Assembly: GCA_015832175.1 (NCBI GenBank)
Contig: WJXW01000008.1
Location: 1,984,001-2,048,000 of the forward strand
Source of the DNA: Paraphaeosphaeria minitans
Lineage: Eukaryota; Ascomycota; Dothideomycetes; Pleosporales; Didymosphaeriaceae
Reading direction: 5' to 3'
Length of the DNA stretch: 64,000 nucleotides
Numbering within the stretch: the stretch's first letter is position 1; the number at the start of each line of letters is the position of its first letter. This document shows positions 21,842 through 32,430 of this stretch, piece after piece. The notes under the pieces were generated by a model that had not been told where the DNA came from, made no database searches, and saw only the letters and a program-made list of their open reading frames with translations. Both the position numbers and the translations under genes were made by a program.

Positions 21842-23720
21842 TTGGACGAACGTGAATTGTTCTTACCTTCTGACGAGGAGACAACCCAAGAGCTGCTGGA
21901 GCACTACTCCATGGATTTGCCGAGCGGATCCCAAGCGCAACAATTCCCCTGTCAATCATCAGCGACTGAAATTTCAGACATTGAAGCATTCCTTCTTCCG
22001 TATGATGGGGAAAGCGCGACCACTCAACTACATGTAGAAGATGGGCATGTCTTCACGCTGCTAGCGACAATTCCTGTGGCCTCGCAATCCTCAAATATCG
22101 TTCGGCGGACAGATCAGTCTGTAGACAAGTAGCAATACAGAGTCGATGAGCAACAGCTACTTCACGATCTTTCTGAACTTGACAATTATCTTTCGAACAT
22201 CAACAATTGACCAACAGAAAGTCTCAAATATATCGAATGTCCTGTGAAGAAATATCATGAAGTGCAACGCTCATGCCTGGAGTCAGATGCCGAACATCAA
22301 GGGGAAAAGAGAGTCATGTTGAAGGCCCTAAGAAGCATCTTTGTTTTGTTCTTCCCTCAACGTTACGAACATAGAGTCACTCTCAAGGTGAGACAAACTG
22401 TGAAAAATGCATGCGAGCGCCCACTGAGCACACCGTTTGGGAATGGGGTTCACTACATGTTACCACAGGAGGAGCAATGCGGCGTTCGAGCCTTTGGCTA
22501 AAAGTGTATAATGAAGACAGGACAGGCATGCTGACTCCCTTGCGTAGTTCTGGGGAAGTATCGACCGCATCTTCCGTTCTCGAGGCTGCCTTTCCAAATC
22601 TGCGATCGAAGAAGTCGTGCACCTGGCAAAAATAGCAAAGGAAATCCAAGAAGTCTTTGACTGTACGACGACGATGCCTCAAGAGATCCTCCAAGCTTGG
22701 TACTAGAATTTATAATTTGTATACAACCTCAGCTAATATGCAGAAACAGGATGCACGTGCGAATGTACTTCATCGGCCGTCCAATCGACCAGCCGCCCAT
22801 GTTAGCTTCACGCATTCACCAATGTAAAGATCGGCGTTGGCAGGGCCGCTTGAAGTTGGCCAAACAACTCCAAATTGCCAATATAAGTTGAGTAATATCA
22901 GGAACTCTGATGTACACTTATTTACAATACACCAGGTGATTGCGAGGCTGTGCTGCCACTGGGCACAGTGCTCCTGCTGCTATTCCAGATGTTAAAAGGT
23001 TCCCAGGGCCTCGTTTTCGCGGAGAATCAACACTGAGCTTCGAGATACTGGTCACTATTTAAAGAGCTGAAGACTGAAGTTAAGCGAAGCCTCTGAACCG
23101 CAAGCACGAGAGCACCTTTACAGCATTGAAAGAGGAGTTTGAAACAGTCACTACCACGTTGGAAGATCAACAGCGATTGCTCATAGCACTCCAAGATAGC
23201 ATCAACGAAGCTGAGAGCCGCTCCCTCGCCTACAGTTTACCAATTTCCAAGAAAATTACGAAGGAGCCAAGCCGAGAGTCGTCCATGGTCGAACACATGT
23301 TACATCAGACGGAGGAGATGCTTCAGAACTTCGTAGAGATAGCACGGCATCTCAAGGGCCTGGAAAATTACCTTTTTCCTCTGTTTGTCAATCGACACTG
23401 AAATGCAACAAAAGGCGTCTTTCGCGTTCAGTTACCTAGTGGCAACCAAATAATAGGTACTCTACATAAGGCTAAAACTTGCGACAGCCACGGTCACGGT
23501 ATTCTTCCTACCTCTGACCACGCTGGCTGGCATTCTTGGCATGAACACGAGCGACGTACGTAAATGAGGGAAACCCAATGGCTCTTCTGTATGTATCGCG
23601 ATCCCGATGGCCGTTATCTGCTTGTCAACCTGGCTCATTTACCTAGGAACCCTCAAGAAGGCATGGTCATGGGAAAGGAAGCGCAACACTCTTAGGAAGA
23701 AGAAGACTACGTGAGCCCGA
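21842..23720 (+). pseudogene. decayed CorA-like (GMN-motif) Mg2+ transporter gene
   Basis: Plus-strand pieces run in the order of fungal CorA-like proteins. An acidic N-terminal part (21842-22132; LPSDEETTQELLEHYS) continues in the same frame past TAG at about 22130 and TGA at about 22208 to ALRSIFVLFFPQRYEHR (22327-22390). A probable intron leads to FWGSIDRIFRSRGCLS and VVHLAKIAKEIQEVF (22550-22660). A helical stretch follows (23126-23401; MLHQTEEMLQNFVEIARHLKG). The first membrane helix carries the hallmark GMN (FLPLTTLAGILGMNTSD, about 23494-23560). The second helix (IAIPMAVICLSTWLIYLGTL, about 23600-23660) is in a shifted frame beyond a TGA. CorA proteins carry Mg2+ across membranes with GMN at the pore mouth. 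The stops are C-to-T type. Nothing intact remains. Confidence 0.6.
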
Positions 23721-24525
23721 CATGCAGCTATCGCGCCTGGGCTGCCAATTCAAGCAGTTGGTGTTCAACTTGTGCGTCAGGGCAAGCGCGGAATTGTTCC
23801 GCCGGGGTCCGACGCGTCCGCGAGGCGAGATCGGACAATACATTGCCCACTTTAAATACCTACTATCTTCATACCCTAGCGGATATGTTTCGCTTCTTGT
23901 CAGGTACCAAAGCTATGATTTGCATATGCCGCCTGCCAGGGCAGCTCTGGATGCAACTGCGATACAGGAGATATCACGAGTCCGAGAGACTCAACGGTCC
24001 GATTGATTTCAGACTTTACTCTCATGCTGTCGTGGTGAGAACCCTCACGATGATCCTGCTTTATACCAACAAACAGAAACCAGCATCTATCATACAACCG
24101 GCAGCCTAAGCTGCATTGATATATTATGATGGTCTGAGACTAAACGTGTGAGTAGTGTTGGCGAATCAGTAGGCAAAAGCGCTCCACAAGCTCGGGGCTA
24201 GTACTAAAAGGGGAGGTCCACGCGCTGCACTTTGCCGCAGGTGTCTTTGTATGCAGGGACCACGCGATATGTTGGACTGGCCCATCTTTATCAGTGGCGG
24301 AAGTTCTCCATGAAGCACTATAAGGACATTCAAGGTTTTCTCTCCTACATGGTTCGTTCTCCCATCCTTATTACTAGACGTTTGTTCAGATACGCTTGCT
24401 CTTTGTCTTGAAGCATTGCGTTGGCCACGTATCTTCTCTCTACTACAGCAGAGCGCCACACTAATCAGTCTCCTTGGGTAGTGTCTACCTCTATGAACGG
24501 ACAGCTCCCCCTCAAGGACACGACA
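23721..24525. other. interval before the copper amine oxidase gene
   Basis: Short open frames at 23711-24109 are residues of the decayed transporter tail (one reads LCVRASAELFRRGPTRPRGEIGQYIA) or chance frames. From about 24110 to 24525 I see only likely promoter and 5' UTR of the plus-strand amine oxidase. Confidence 0.4.
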
Positions 24526-26673
24526 ATGGCGCCACATCCCTTCAAGATTCTCAGCATTGAGGAGACCCGCCTCGCCCGCGATGTCATCCTCTCTCTCCAC
24601 CCGGATGTCGTTGTCGACTTCCGAGAGATCTTCCTCAACGAGCCCAACAAGGAGCTCATGAAAAAGTATCTTGAGGCCGAGCATACAGCACAACCCGGAC
24701 AGTCAGCACACTCGAAGCGGCCGCCGCGATTGGCCAAGTGCATGTACGATGTCATTGGATCTGATAAGGTACCGCAGTACCATGAGTCGCTCGTCGATGT
24801 TGATACGAGCAAGAGAGTCAAGCACGAGGTTGTTGGGAAGGATCAGCAAGCTTCTTTGACCTTGTGGGAGTTTGAGCATCTTGTGCAGGCGTGCAATGAG
24901 AGTGAGGAATTTCAGCAAGCGATCAAGGAGTTCCATTTACCGGAAGGCTTTGAGCTCGTTATCGAGCCTTGGTAAGCTGAACCGCTACTACTCTTTGTAT
25001 CCATCGTTTCTCCCACCGCCAGCACCCGTGAGCGAGGAGTCACCAGGAATACTGGACAATGGGCAGCGTCCCCAGACAGTCACTAACATAAGCATAGGCC
25101 ATATGGCGGACGAGACGACACTACCGAGACTACAAGGTACTTTCAAGGACTGTGCTTTGGTCAAGATACCAGGAGTGGCAACCCCGACTCCAACTTCTAC
25201 GCTTACCCCCTCCCCATCATACCGGTAATGGACGCACACACGAAGAAGATCTGCCGAGTTGACCGACTCGCGACCGGAGGAAAAGGAGATAGCCTGGCAG
25301 GCAAGACCCATTCTCCCCGAGTCCTCGAACATTGCCAACCCGCCGAATACGTCCCGGAGCTAGTAGAAGGAGGCACACGGAAGGACATGAAGCCTATTAA
25401 CATTACTCAGCCAGAAGGCACGTCTTTCAAGGTTTCCGACGATTCGTTTGTGGAGTGGCAGAAGTGGAGCTTCCGTGTATCATTCAATCCTCGCGAAGGA
25501 GCTGTGCTGCACGACGTGCGATACGAAGGCCGAAGCATCATCTATCGTCTCAGTATCAGCGAAATGAGCGTGCCCTATGCTGATGCCCGAGCACCCTTCC
25601 ACCGGAAGCAAGCATTCGACTTTGGCGACGGCGGTGCAGGAAACTGCGCGAACAACCTTTCTCTCGGCTGTGATTGTCTTGGTGTGATCAAGTACTTCGA
25701 CGCTGTCATCGTTGGCTCAGATGGAGAGCCCAAGGAGCATCCAAACGTCATCTGCCTCCACGAGCAGGACAACGGAATCGGCTGGAAGCACACCAATTGG
25801 AGGAGCGGCCGAGCAGTCGTGACTCGTATGCGCGAGCTGGTCGTTCAATTCATCATTACCCTCGCCAACTACGAGTACGTCTTCGCGTACAAGCTGGACA
25901 CCGCAGGCGGCATCACTCTCGAAGTACGGGCAACAGGCATCGTCTCCACCGTCAACATCGATCCCGGAAAGACCTCCGAATACGGCAACGTCGTCTCTGG
26001 CGGCGTCCTCGCGCAAAACCACCAGCACATCTTCGCCGCCCGTCTCGACCCTGCCATCGACGGCCATAACAACACCCTCCTCTACGAAGAATCCCACACC
26101 GCGCCCTGGGACAAGGAAACCAACCCCAACGGCAACTTCTACGAGGTCCGCAAGACGGTTGTGAACCGCTCGCAGGGCCTCGACGCTGCGCCAGAGCACA
26201 ACCGCACCTTCAAGATCATCAACCCGAGCAGGCAAAACAAGCACAGCGGCAACCCAGTCGGCTACAAGTTCCAGCCGCCCGCGACGCAGAAACTCCTCGC
26301 CGCGCCGGGCAGTCTGCAGTACCAGCGCGCGCTGTTCGCGCAGCACCACGTCTGGGCGACAAAGTACCGCGAGGACGAGCTGTACGCTGCGGGGCGGTAC
26401 ACGCTGCAGAGCCACGTGGAAAGGGGCGGCGTGCACGACATGGCCGCGCGCAAGGACGACATCACCAACGAGGATCTGGTCGTCTGGAGCGTGTTTGGAC
26501 TGACGCACAATCCGCGCGTCGAGGACTGGCCGGTCATGCCGAGTGAGATTTTTCAGCTCCATTTCAAACCGAGTGATTTCTTCGAGAGGAATCCTGCGAT
26601 TGATGTGCCGAGTTCGAGGAACCAGGCTAGTGTGCTGGCGAACGAGTGCTGTGAGGGGGGGCAGAAGTTGTAG
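24526..26673 (+). CDS. copper amine oxidase
   Basis: Exons 24526-24971 and 25098-26673 give 673 aa, the usual length for fungal peroxisomal-type enzymes. The N2/N3 domains occupy about 1-190 (HPFKILSIEETRLARDVI; ASLTLWEFEHLVQAC). The catalytic domain carries the proposed base Asp323 (AFDFGD), the topaquinone-forming tyrosine in NYEY (Tyr407), the copper ligands in QNHQH (His457, His459) and the third His in LTHNPRVEDWPVMP. The enzyme oxidises primary amines to aldehydes with release of ammonia and hydrogen peroxide. The start at MAPHPF is preferred because family members begin there. In-frame ATGs at 24421 and 24493 would add up to 35 residues without family support. No C-terminal SKL is seen (it ends GGQKL). 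Confidence 0.92.
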
Positions 26674-26855
26674 GGGGGACGTCTGGGGCTGGGTGGATAA
26701 GTGGTGGGTTTGATGAGAGATATGTTGCATATGGTTTTTTGTATCTGTAATGCAGTTGAACTGAATGATTAGCCTTCTTTTTCATCGTGAGCCCGCTTCG
26801 CAATATACCACCATGCGTCAACCTAGTCAGTTCTCCGACACCACCTCTCTCAACC

Positions 26856-28466
26856 TCACTGCTCCTTCTTCTCCCGCTTAACCTCCTTCGTCCCCCTGCC
26901 ACTGAACAGCACCCAGCACAGCCCCACAAACGCAGCCACCACAGCCCCAATCGTACCCATCTCCACCCACCCTGCCTTGCTCGTGTCGAGCACCGGCACG
27001 TCAATCCAGCTCACCAGCACCCCCTCGCCATGGCTATTCTCATTCCCTTCCACGCTCGCATTCCCGTTCCCGCCCGGATGCGGCGGCACGTGCATGAACC
27101 GCGTGCCCGGGCCGAATGACTGCTCGTAGCCTAGATCTACGCGATCAAACGGATTTCCCGAGGGATCCTGGGTGATGTCGCAAGCCCAGAAGACGACAGG
27201 CCAGGGGAGGGGGACGCGGGTGTGGGCGTGGGGAGCGGCGGGGAGGTAGCGCAGGTGCAGAGGGATGGAGGACGTCCAGCTGCCGTCTCCGGGGCCCTTT
27301 TCTGGGACAGCGAGTTCGAACAGCGCGGCGGAGCCCCACTGCGGGACGACCCAGTCTGGGGCCTCGAGATCGGTGGCGCCGGTGATGTGGGGCAGGGAGG
27401 CAAGGTTCTTGGAGGCTAGGAAAAGTGCGTCGGAGAATTGGTAGCGGTCGATGAAGAGGGAGGATGGGAGTGTGAGGTGTGCGTATAATCCACACGACTC
27501 GTCTGGCGGTTCCAATTTCCCGGCAGGTGAGAAGCTGAGCTCGAGCGTGGGATGCAGGCCTGTTGGTGTCGCGAAGCTGGCTCTGTATGTGAGTCCCTTG
27601 GACGAAGAGGGGAGAGGATAGTGACGCGCGGGCGTCTGGAAGCGCGTTGGTTTGGGGGCGGCGTCGGGGCCGAGGGTGGTCAGGAAGCCGGCGAAGGCGA
27701 GGTCTTCGGGATCGGGATTAGGTTCGTGGGTTAGGATGCCGACCTCGGTTGTGTGCCCTGGTAGTGGAGATGGGATGACGGCTTCCCAACCAGAGGAGGG
27801 TGGGGTAGTGAGGGCGGTCACGGTGAGGGTGGAGAGAGCAGAGGTGTAGTCGATGTCGAGGTACGACGCGTCCCGAAGCGAGACCGCATGCTCTACACAC
27901 GTTTCGGATGAACGCGGGCACAGGTTTGAATTTACAAAGGAGGAGAATTGGGTGAGATGGGAGAGGAAAGTGTAGTACTGTAGTGAGACGGATGGTGTTT
28001 CTTTCCCATCTTCATCCACGTGGAAGAGTGGTGTTGCCACCTCGTCTGCGTCCAATTCAGACGAGCATTTCGCTTTTCGGTCGAAGAAGGTATGGAGAAG
28101 ATCGCAGAGCTGTCCTTTGGGCTGCGCGTTCCGCGGCGCGAAGGAGACGTGGAGGCCTGGCGATACACGTGACGTGAAAGGTGGGATGGCGACGTATGGT
28201 TTTGGAGAGACCCATTTGATGTGCAATTCCTTCCATTTCTTGAGTGCAGTACGCAGCTATTATACATCAGCTCATGCTCTTCGTGACATCCTCTACCACA
28301 TCAAGAGTTGCAGTACCTCTGCAGGTAGCTCATCTAGGCTGAAGGTAACGCGGTGTTCCTGTACAGCTTTCAGGCCCTTCAGCGAGAGAGACCCATGTTT
28401 AGCTTCCAGCTGCTCTGGGGTGAAGGAGTCTGGGTCTTCGACCAGGTAGGTTATTCGTTGTTTCAT
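26856..28466 (-). CDS. PBN1: PBN1 / PIG-X subunit of GPI mannosyltransferase I
   Basis: Exons 28466-28317 and 28256-26856 give 516 aa. The N-terminus reads MKQRITYLVEDPDSFTPEQL, then HVKWVSPKP-like LHIKWVSPKPYVAIPPF. The lumenal PIG-X fold includes GLHPTLELSFSP, CGLYAHLTLPSSLFIDRYQF, PDWVVPQWGSAALFEL and IPLHLRYLPA. One membrane helix near the end (GTIGAVVAAFVGLCWVLF) precedes a basic cytosolic tail (KEVKREKKEQ). PBN1 stabilises the catalytic Gpi14/PIG-M, which adds the first mannose to GPI precursors in the ER. The length is typical for filamentous fungi. The gene is convergent with the amine oxidase (182 bp apart) and divergent from SARAF. Confidence 0.88.
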
Positions 28467-28759
28467 TGTTGGTGGGGATGTTGTTCAAGCCGGAGACGCT
28501 ACATGTACCTGTGCACGCGTTCACGCGATGCTGTAACGTATATGTCTCTAACCCGATAGAGACGTATATTACCTGCCCAGCTGCCAATGACCTCATAGCG
28601 CCAAGCCGCACACTTCACAGTTCGCCATTGTCACAAGCTGAAGCCTTGCACTAGAGACACACGTCCATCGTGTCCTTTGCGTGTGTCGCCACACGGCCTT
28701 ACAGCCTCACACCTCTATCCAACCTTCGGCACCCTCACTCTCAAAGCGCGCAGCCCACA
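28467..28759. promoter_or_regulatory. divergent promoter between PBN1 and SARAF
   Basis: Start codons on opposite strands lie 293 bp apart. Both genes encode ER membrane proteins, so shared control is plausible, but no specific site was identified. Confidence 0.45.
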
Positions 28760-29716
28760 ATGCGCCCCCTCAACCTCCTCTCAAGCGCGCTGCTCGCCAC
28801 CACCACCCTCGTCGCCCCCGCCCTCGCCCTCCGCTCCGACAAAGTCAAGCTCTCCAAAATCCAGAGCCTCACCCTACGCAAAGACGCACCTACCAGCCAC
28901 CGCCGCGTCTCCGCCATCCCCCAGCTCAAATGCATCGGCGGCTCCGCGCGCGGCCGCTACGAAGTCGACGTCATGCGGTGCAAGAATAGCGGCGCCGACT
29001 ACGACGACGAAGCCATCCAGTGGACATGCACTGCGTCCCTTCCCGAGGAATTTAAACTGGGCTCGACGGACGTGATATGTGAGGGGTACGATTACCCCGA
29101 GGACCCGTATATCCTGAAGGGCAGCTGCGGCGTGGAATACCGGCTTGTGTTGACGGACAAGGGGGAGGAGAAGTTTGGGCGCAAGAAGCCGTGGTTTGAA
29201 GGTGGCGACGGCAGCGGCGATGTCGGCGAACATGAGAAGACGATGGGCGACAAGGTCGTTGCGTCGCTGTTCTGGCTCGTTTTCATTGGTGTAGCGGCGT
29301 GGATCGTGTTCCACGCGGTGCGTAACTGGGCAACAGGACAGGGTGACGCGGGAGGCGACCTCGGACCAGGCTGGGGCGGTGGAGGAGGAGGTGGTGGCGG
29401 ATGGGGAGGCAACGACGGTGATCCACCACCGCCGTATGATTGGCGTCCGGGTCAGGGCCGCGACAAGCGGAGCTATGGAGGTACGGCCAGCCAGGGGTGG
29501 AGGCCGGGAGCTTGGACCGGTGCTGCTGCCGGGGCGGCGGCTGGCTATGCGGCGGGGAGGATGGGCGGCAGGAGCGGAAATCAGACGGGTGGCTCTGGTT
29601 GGGGAAACAGCGGGTGGAACAACGGAGAGGGGAGCTCGCGGTCGTCGTCTGGGAGTTCGAGTTACTCCGGGACGAGACATGAAAGCACGGGCTTTGGTTC
29701 GACGTCGCGGAGGTAG
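28760..29716 (+). CDS. SARAF-like store-operated calcium entry regulator
   Basis: A single exon encodes 318 aa from ATG 28760. The longer open frame upstream begins without an ATG. Residues 1-23 are a signal peptide (LLSSALLATTTLVAPALA). The lumenal domain to about residue 160 has conserved cysteines at 58, 74, 90, 107 and 123 and the SARAF motifs LKCIGGSARGRYEVDVMRCK, WTCTASLP and VICEGYDYPEDPYIL. One membrane helix lies at 167-187 (VASLFWLVFIGVAAWIVFHA). A long Gly/Ser/Trp-rich cytosolic tail follows, including a run of ten glycines with one Trp. SARAF in animals inactivates store-operated calcium entry; fungal copies are poorly studied. Domain recognition is from motif order and topology. 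Confidence 0.85.
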   Translation: MRPLNLLSSALLATTTLVAPALALRSDKVKLSKIQSLTLRKDAPTSHRRVSAIPQLKCIGGSARGRYEVDVMRCKNSGADYDDEAIQWTCTASLPEEFKLGSTDVICEGYDYPEDPYILKGSCGVEYRLVLTDKGEEKFGRKKPWFEGGDGSGDVGEHEKTMGDKVVASLFWLVFIGVAAWIVFHAVRNWATGQGDAGGDLGPGWGGGGGGGGGWGGNDGDPPPPYDWRPGQGRDKRSYGGTASQGWRPGAWTGAAAGAAAGYAAGRMGGRSGNQTGGSGWGNSGWNNGEGSSRSSSGSSSYSGTRHESTGFGSTSRR

Positions 29717-29934
29717 GCGGGAAAGGTCACCTTGGTTTCGAGATTGATACCCATTTGCAATTACTATTCTCGTTGATATTCCATGGTATAAGTATGAGCA
29801 GTGACAGAAAACGCCCCAACCCTCCTGCCGTCTAACCAACCGTGCAAGCATCCCAAACGCTCGCACAGCATCATACCAGAAAGCCCAGAGACGTACCCAA
29901 ACACCACCACACCCCCATGTTACCCCAAGACCCC

Positions 29935-31535
29935 CTACACGCTTCCCGCCAACCACGGCACATCCCCCTCCCCTACCTCCACACAGGTCAAATACCACAC
30001 CTCCTTCCCTTTCTCCATCCTATCCACCTCAACCATCAACCCATTCCTCGCCAGCCTCTCCACGCACCCCTTCGCATGCGCCCTCAACTCCCGCATGTCA
30101 CTCCCCAAATCCTTCCACCCCAATTTCATCGTCGGCTCCAGCATCTCCCTGACGTACTCGGTAGACATCCAGTCCCAGTCCCCGCGGCGGATCCCGCGGT
30201 ACAAGCGTCCAAAGTGCAGCGTGGGCGAGCGGTGATTGGAAATGTCGGAGACGTGCTGGGCCAACTCGTCTCTGAGCAGCTGGACGGCCATCCAGGACTC
30301 GATTTCGGAGGCGTTGCGGGGGTCGAGTGGCGGGGATTCCGCTTGAAGGGGTCGACGGTGTGGAGTGTGATGAGGAGCAATTCGCGCTCGACGTCGGCGC
30401 GGAGAGCGGCTAGTTCGGCGGCTTTCTGCTGGACAATGTGTTGGATGGGCTCGGGGATCGCGGTGCGGTGCGTGGGCCACGGCATCTTTGGGTGCGCGCC
30501 TACGAGGTGGAACAGGCACTCGGTGTAGATGTCGCAGTTTTCGAGGGCGAGCGAGAGGTGTAGCCGGCGTGGGGGATCTTGCGCTATGCCGATGTAAAGG
30601 TCCTGGCGGTAGCTGGCAAAGATGTTGGCGAGATGGGCTTGGAGCAGGTGGACGCAGCCGAGGTCGGTGGCGAGGGCGATGAGGTTTGCGGATTGGGAAA
30701 GGGCGGTGGGTAGGGACGTTGTGGAAAGTTTTGGGGAAATGTTGTAGAAAGAGGCGAATATATGTGTGTAACAAGCGATGATCGCTGAGTGTTTGGTGTT
30801 ATTCGTAGTAGTCACCAGAGCAGTGGACAAGGCAGCAGGAAGAGGTGAGGTTGCAGTGTCGGAAGAGTCTTCGATCTTGATGTGGGTTCCGTCCATAGTT
30901 TGAGCAAGGTTCTGTGAGACAGTGGGACGGTCACCGTCGGCCGGTTTGCGGACGAGGCTGACCTTACTGTTTACCTCCTCGATTGCGAAATGGTACCAAG
31001 TTTCTCTAGGCTGCATCTTTGTCGCAATGAAGGGAGAATATCGGCAGAGAACAGAGATATGCAGTTGGAAGGTTTTGGGAACAGGACCGAGATCGGTGGT
31101 GATGATTACATCGCCGCTCTTGAAAAAGGGGAAGGCATCTGGGGGCTTACCAGTGCACTCTCGCTGAGTGGAGACGGCAATATCTGTTCTCTCAGTTAGT
31201 GACGCTGGGTTTTTTTTTTGCTATACGTACCACTGTTCCATCGTGCGAAGGCTCTTGTGTCCGTGGGCTGGGAAGTCCAAAGTCCTCGTTGACCATCGTC
31301 TTTAGAGAGGCTGGGGTCAACTTGCGTACCTCTGCCTAGAGGGGCGAACCTGATCGCTTCGTCATGATGTACAGACTAGCAGAATAGGAATTGTCGAGAA
31401 AGGGAGTTGGGCACACAATCGAAATAGTCTATAGTGTGGAGGATGAACAGAATTGAGACTAGAGCAACGGTAAGTGAGTTGATCACTTACTTAGATAGCC
31501 GTGGATGGGCAACCAAGCTGAGTGAAGCTTACCAT
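29935..31535 (-). CDS. BTB/POZ-like fungal protein with an apparent frameshift
   Basis: Reading right to left, exon 1 is only the start codon (31535-31533). Exon 2 is 31375-31231 and exon 3 starts at 31183. The BTB core reads GDVIITTDLGPVPKTFQLHISVLCRYSPFIATKM, with HYFAIEE-like strands, then CYTHIFASFYNISPKLSTTS, LIALATDLGCVHLLQAHLAN and IYTECLFHLVGAHPKMPW, as in large fungal BTB families. At a run of four Cs (plus-strand Gs 30348-30351) the frame must shift by one base. It continues in the next frame with IESWMAVQLLRDELAQHVSD, LHFGRLYRGIRRGDWDWMS and VWYLTCVEVGEG to a stop at 29935. One missing base in the homopolymer would give about 465 aa. It may be an assembly error or a recent null allele. 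BTB domains mediate dimerisation and cullin-3 binding; this family's role is unknown. Confidence 0.6.
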
Positions 31536-32430
31536 GAGACTGAAAGCAGAGCACGTTTGGAGTCGTTGATATCTAAGTGATAGATTAATGGGGCAGAAGA
31601 GGGCAGCAAGGCGCTGAGAGAGCCCTTGGAGCGGAGAGCAGTGTTCCGAAAGACTAATCTAAGCGAGAGCCAACTGAACGTGTATACGAGAGAAGACTTG
31701 AGCAATAGCAGAACAGAAACATTAAGCAGTTTGGTGATGTTCATGTCGGGTATTAGGCTCTCTAAATACCTGGTAATATTGCGGCTGGTATTTGAACAGG
31801 AACGGATCAGCGTATTCGAACGAATCTAGTATGTTCATGAACTAGATAATATAGGAGGTATCGTAAAGTCTACCAAGATTACTGTAGCGGAGTCTGGTCC
31901 AGCGAGCAGTTTCACTATTGTTGTCCTGAAGGAAATAGACCGACAGGTGGTAATTGGAGAGGGGTCTTCCCCTTTAGCTTCAAGCTCTAGAGGCACATCC
32001 CATCGTTATGCCCTTTCCCGGTGTGTAAGGATGGCGTCCCTGGTGTGGAAGGTCCGGGTGCCGTACAACCTGGCCGCGGTTCATCTCGCGGTATTCGTCC
32101 TAGTACCCACCTTGGAAGTTCGAGTCTCTTTTTTGTTGATCCTTACATTAATTTCCTAAGTCTACTTCGGATGTCGCAACTTAACTCTGAATAGTAAAAT
32201 CCCTATCGGATCCTGTTGCTCTTGTTACGATACTGTCGGACACATTACTTGCATACTCTCTAGCCGGATCGTTCAGTACGTAGTCATCGGCTCGATGGTC
32301 CAGTTCCACGGTCCCTCCGCGACGGTCCACCTCCATCCTTCCGGCACAACTTGAATTGCAACCTCTGTGTCAGTGAATCAGCGACCTTACGTGCACTGAG
32401 CAACTTCAAGCGAGTAGCATCTTCATGTTT
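31536..32430. other. interval between BTB and F-box genes
   Basis: The minus-strand frame at 31529-31744 probably reads through the 5' UTR of the BTB gene. Its last codons overlap the proposed start codon in another frame, so it could act as an upstream frame. The rest is AT-richer DNA with no supported gene. A tRNA-like T-loop word near 32115 does not fold as a tRNA. Confidence 0.4.

Noticed and set aside
24421..24525. Longer N-terminus for the amine oxidase from the ATG at 24421
   Set aside because: The added residues do not resemble the family start, while MAPHPFKIL does; the region is more likely 5' UTR.
25717..26730. 337-codon open frame on the minus strand across the amine oxidase gene
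   Set aside because: It lies opposite the conserved catalytic domain, has no domain, and its Val/Leu/Arg-rich composition is what the complement of this GC-rich coding strand produces.
28874..29998. 374-codon minus-strand frame over SARAF
   Set aside because: It is antisense to a gene with signal peptide, conserved cysteines and membrane helix; low-complexity composition and no recognisable motif.
32030..32130. tRNA-like T-loop word (gttcgagtc) near 32118
   Set aside because: The T stem pairs poorly, and no acceptor stem, D arm or anticodon arm could be folded around it.
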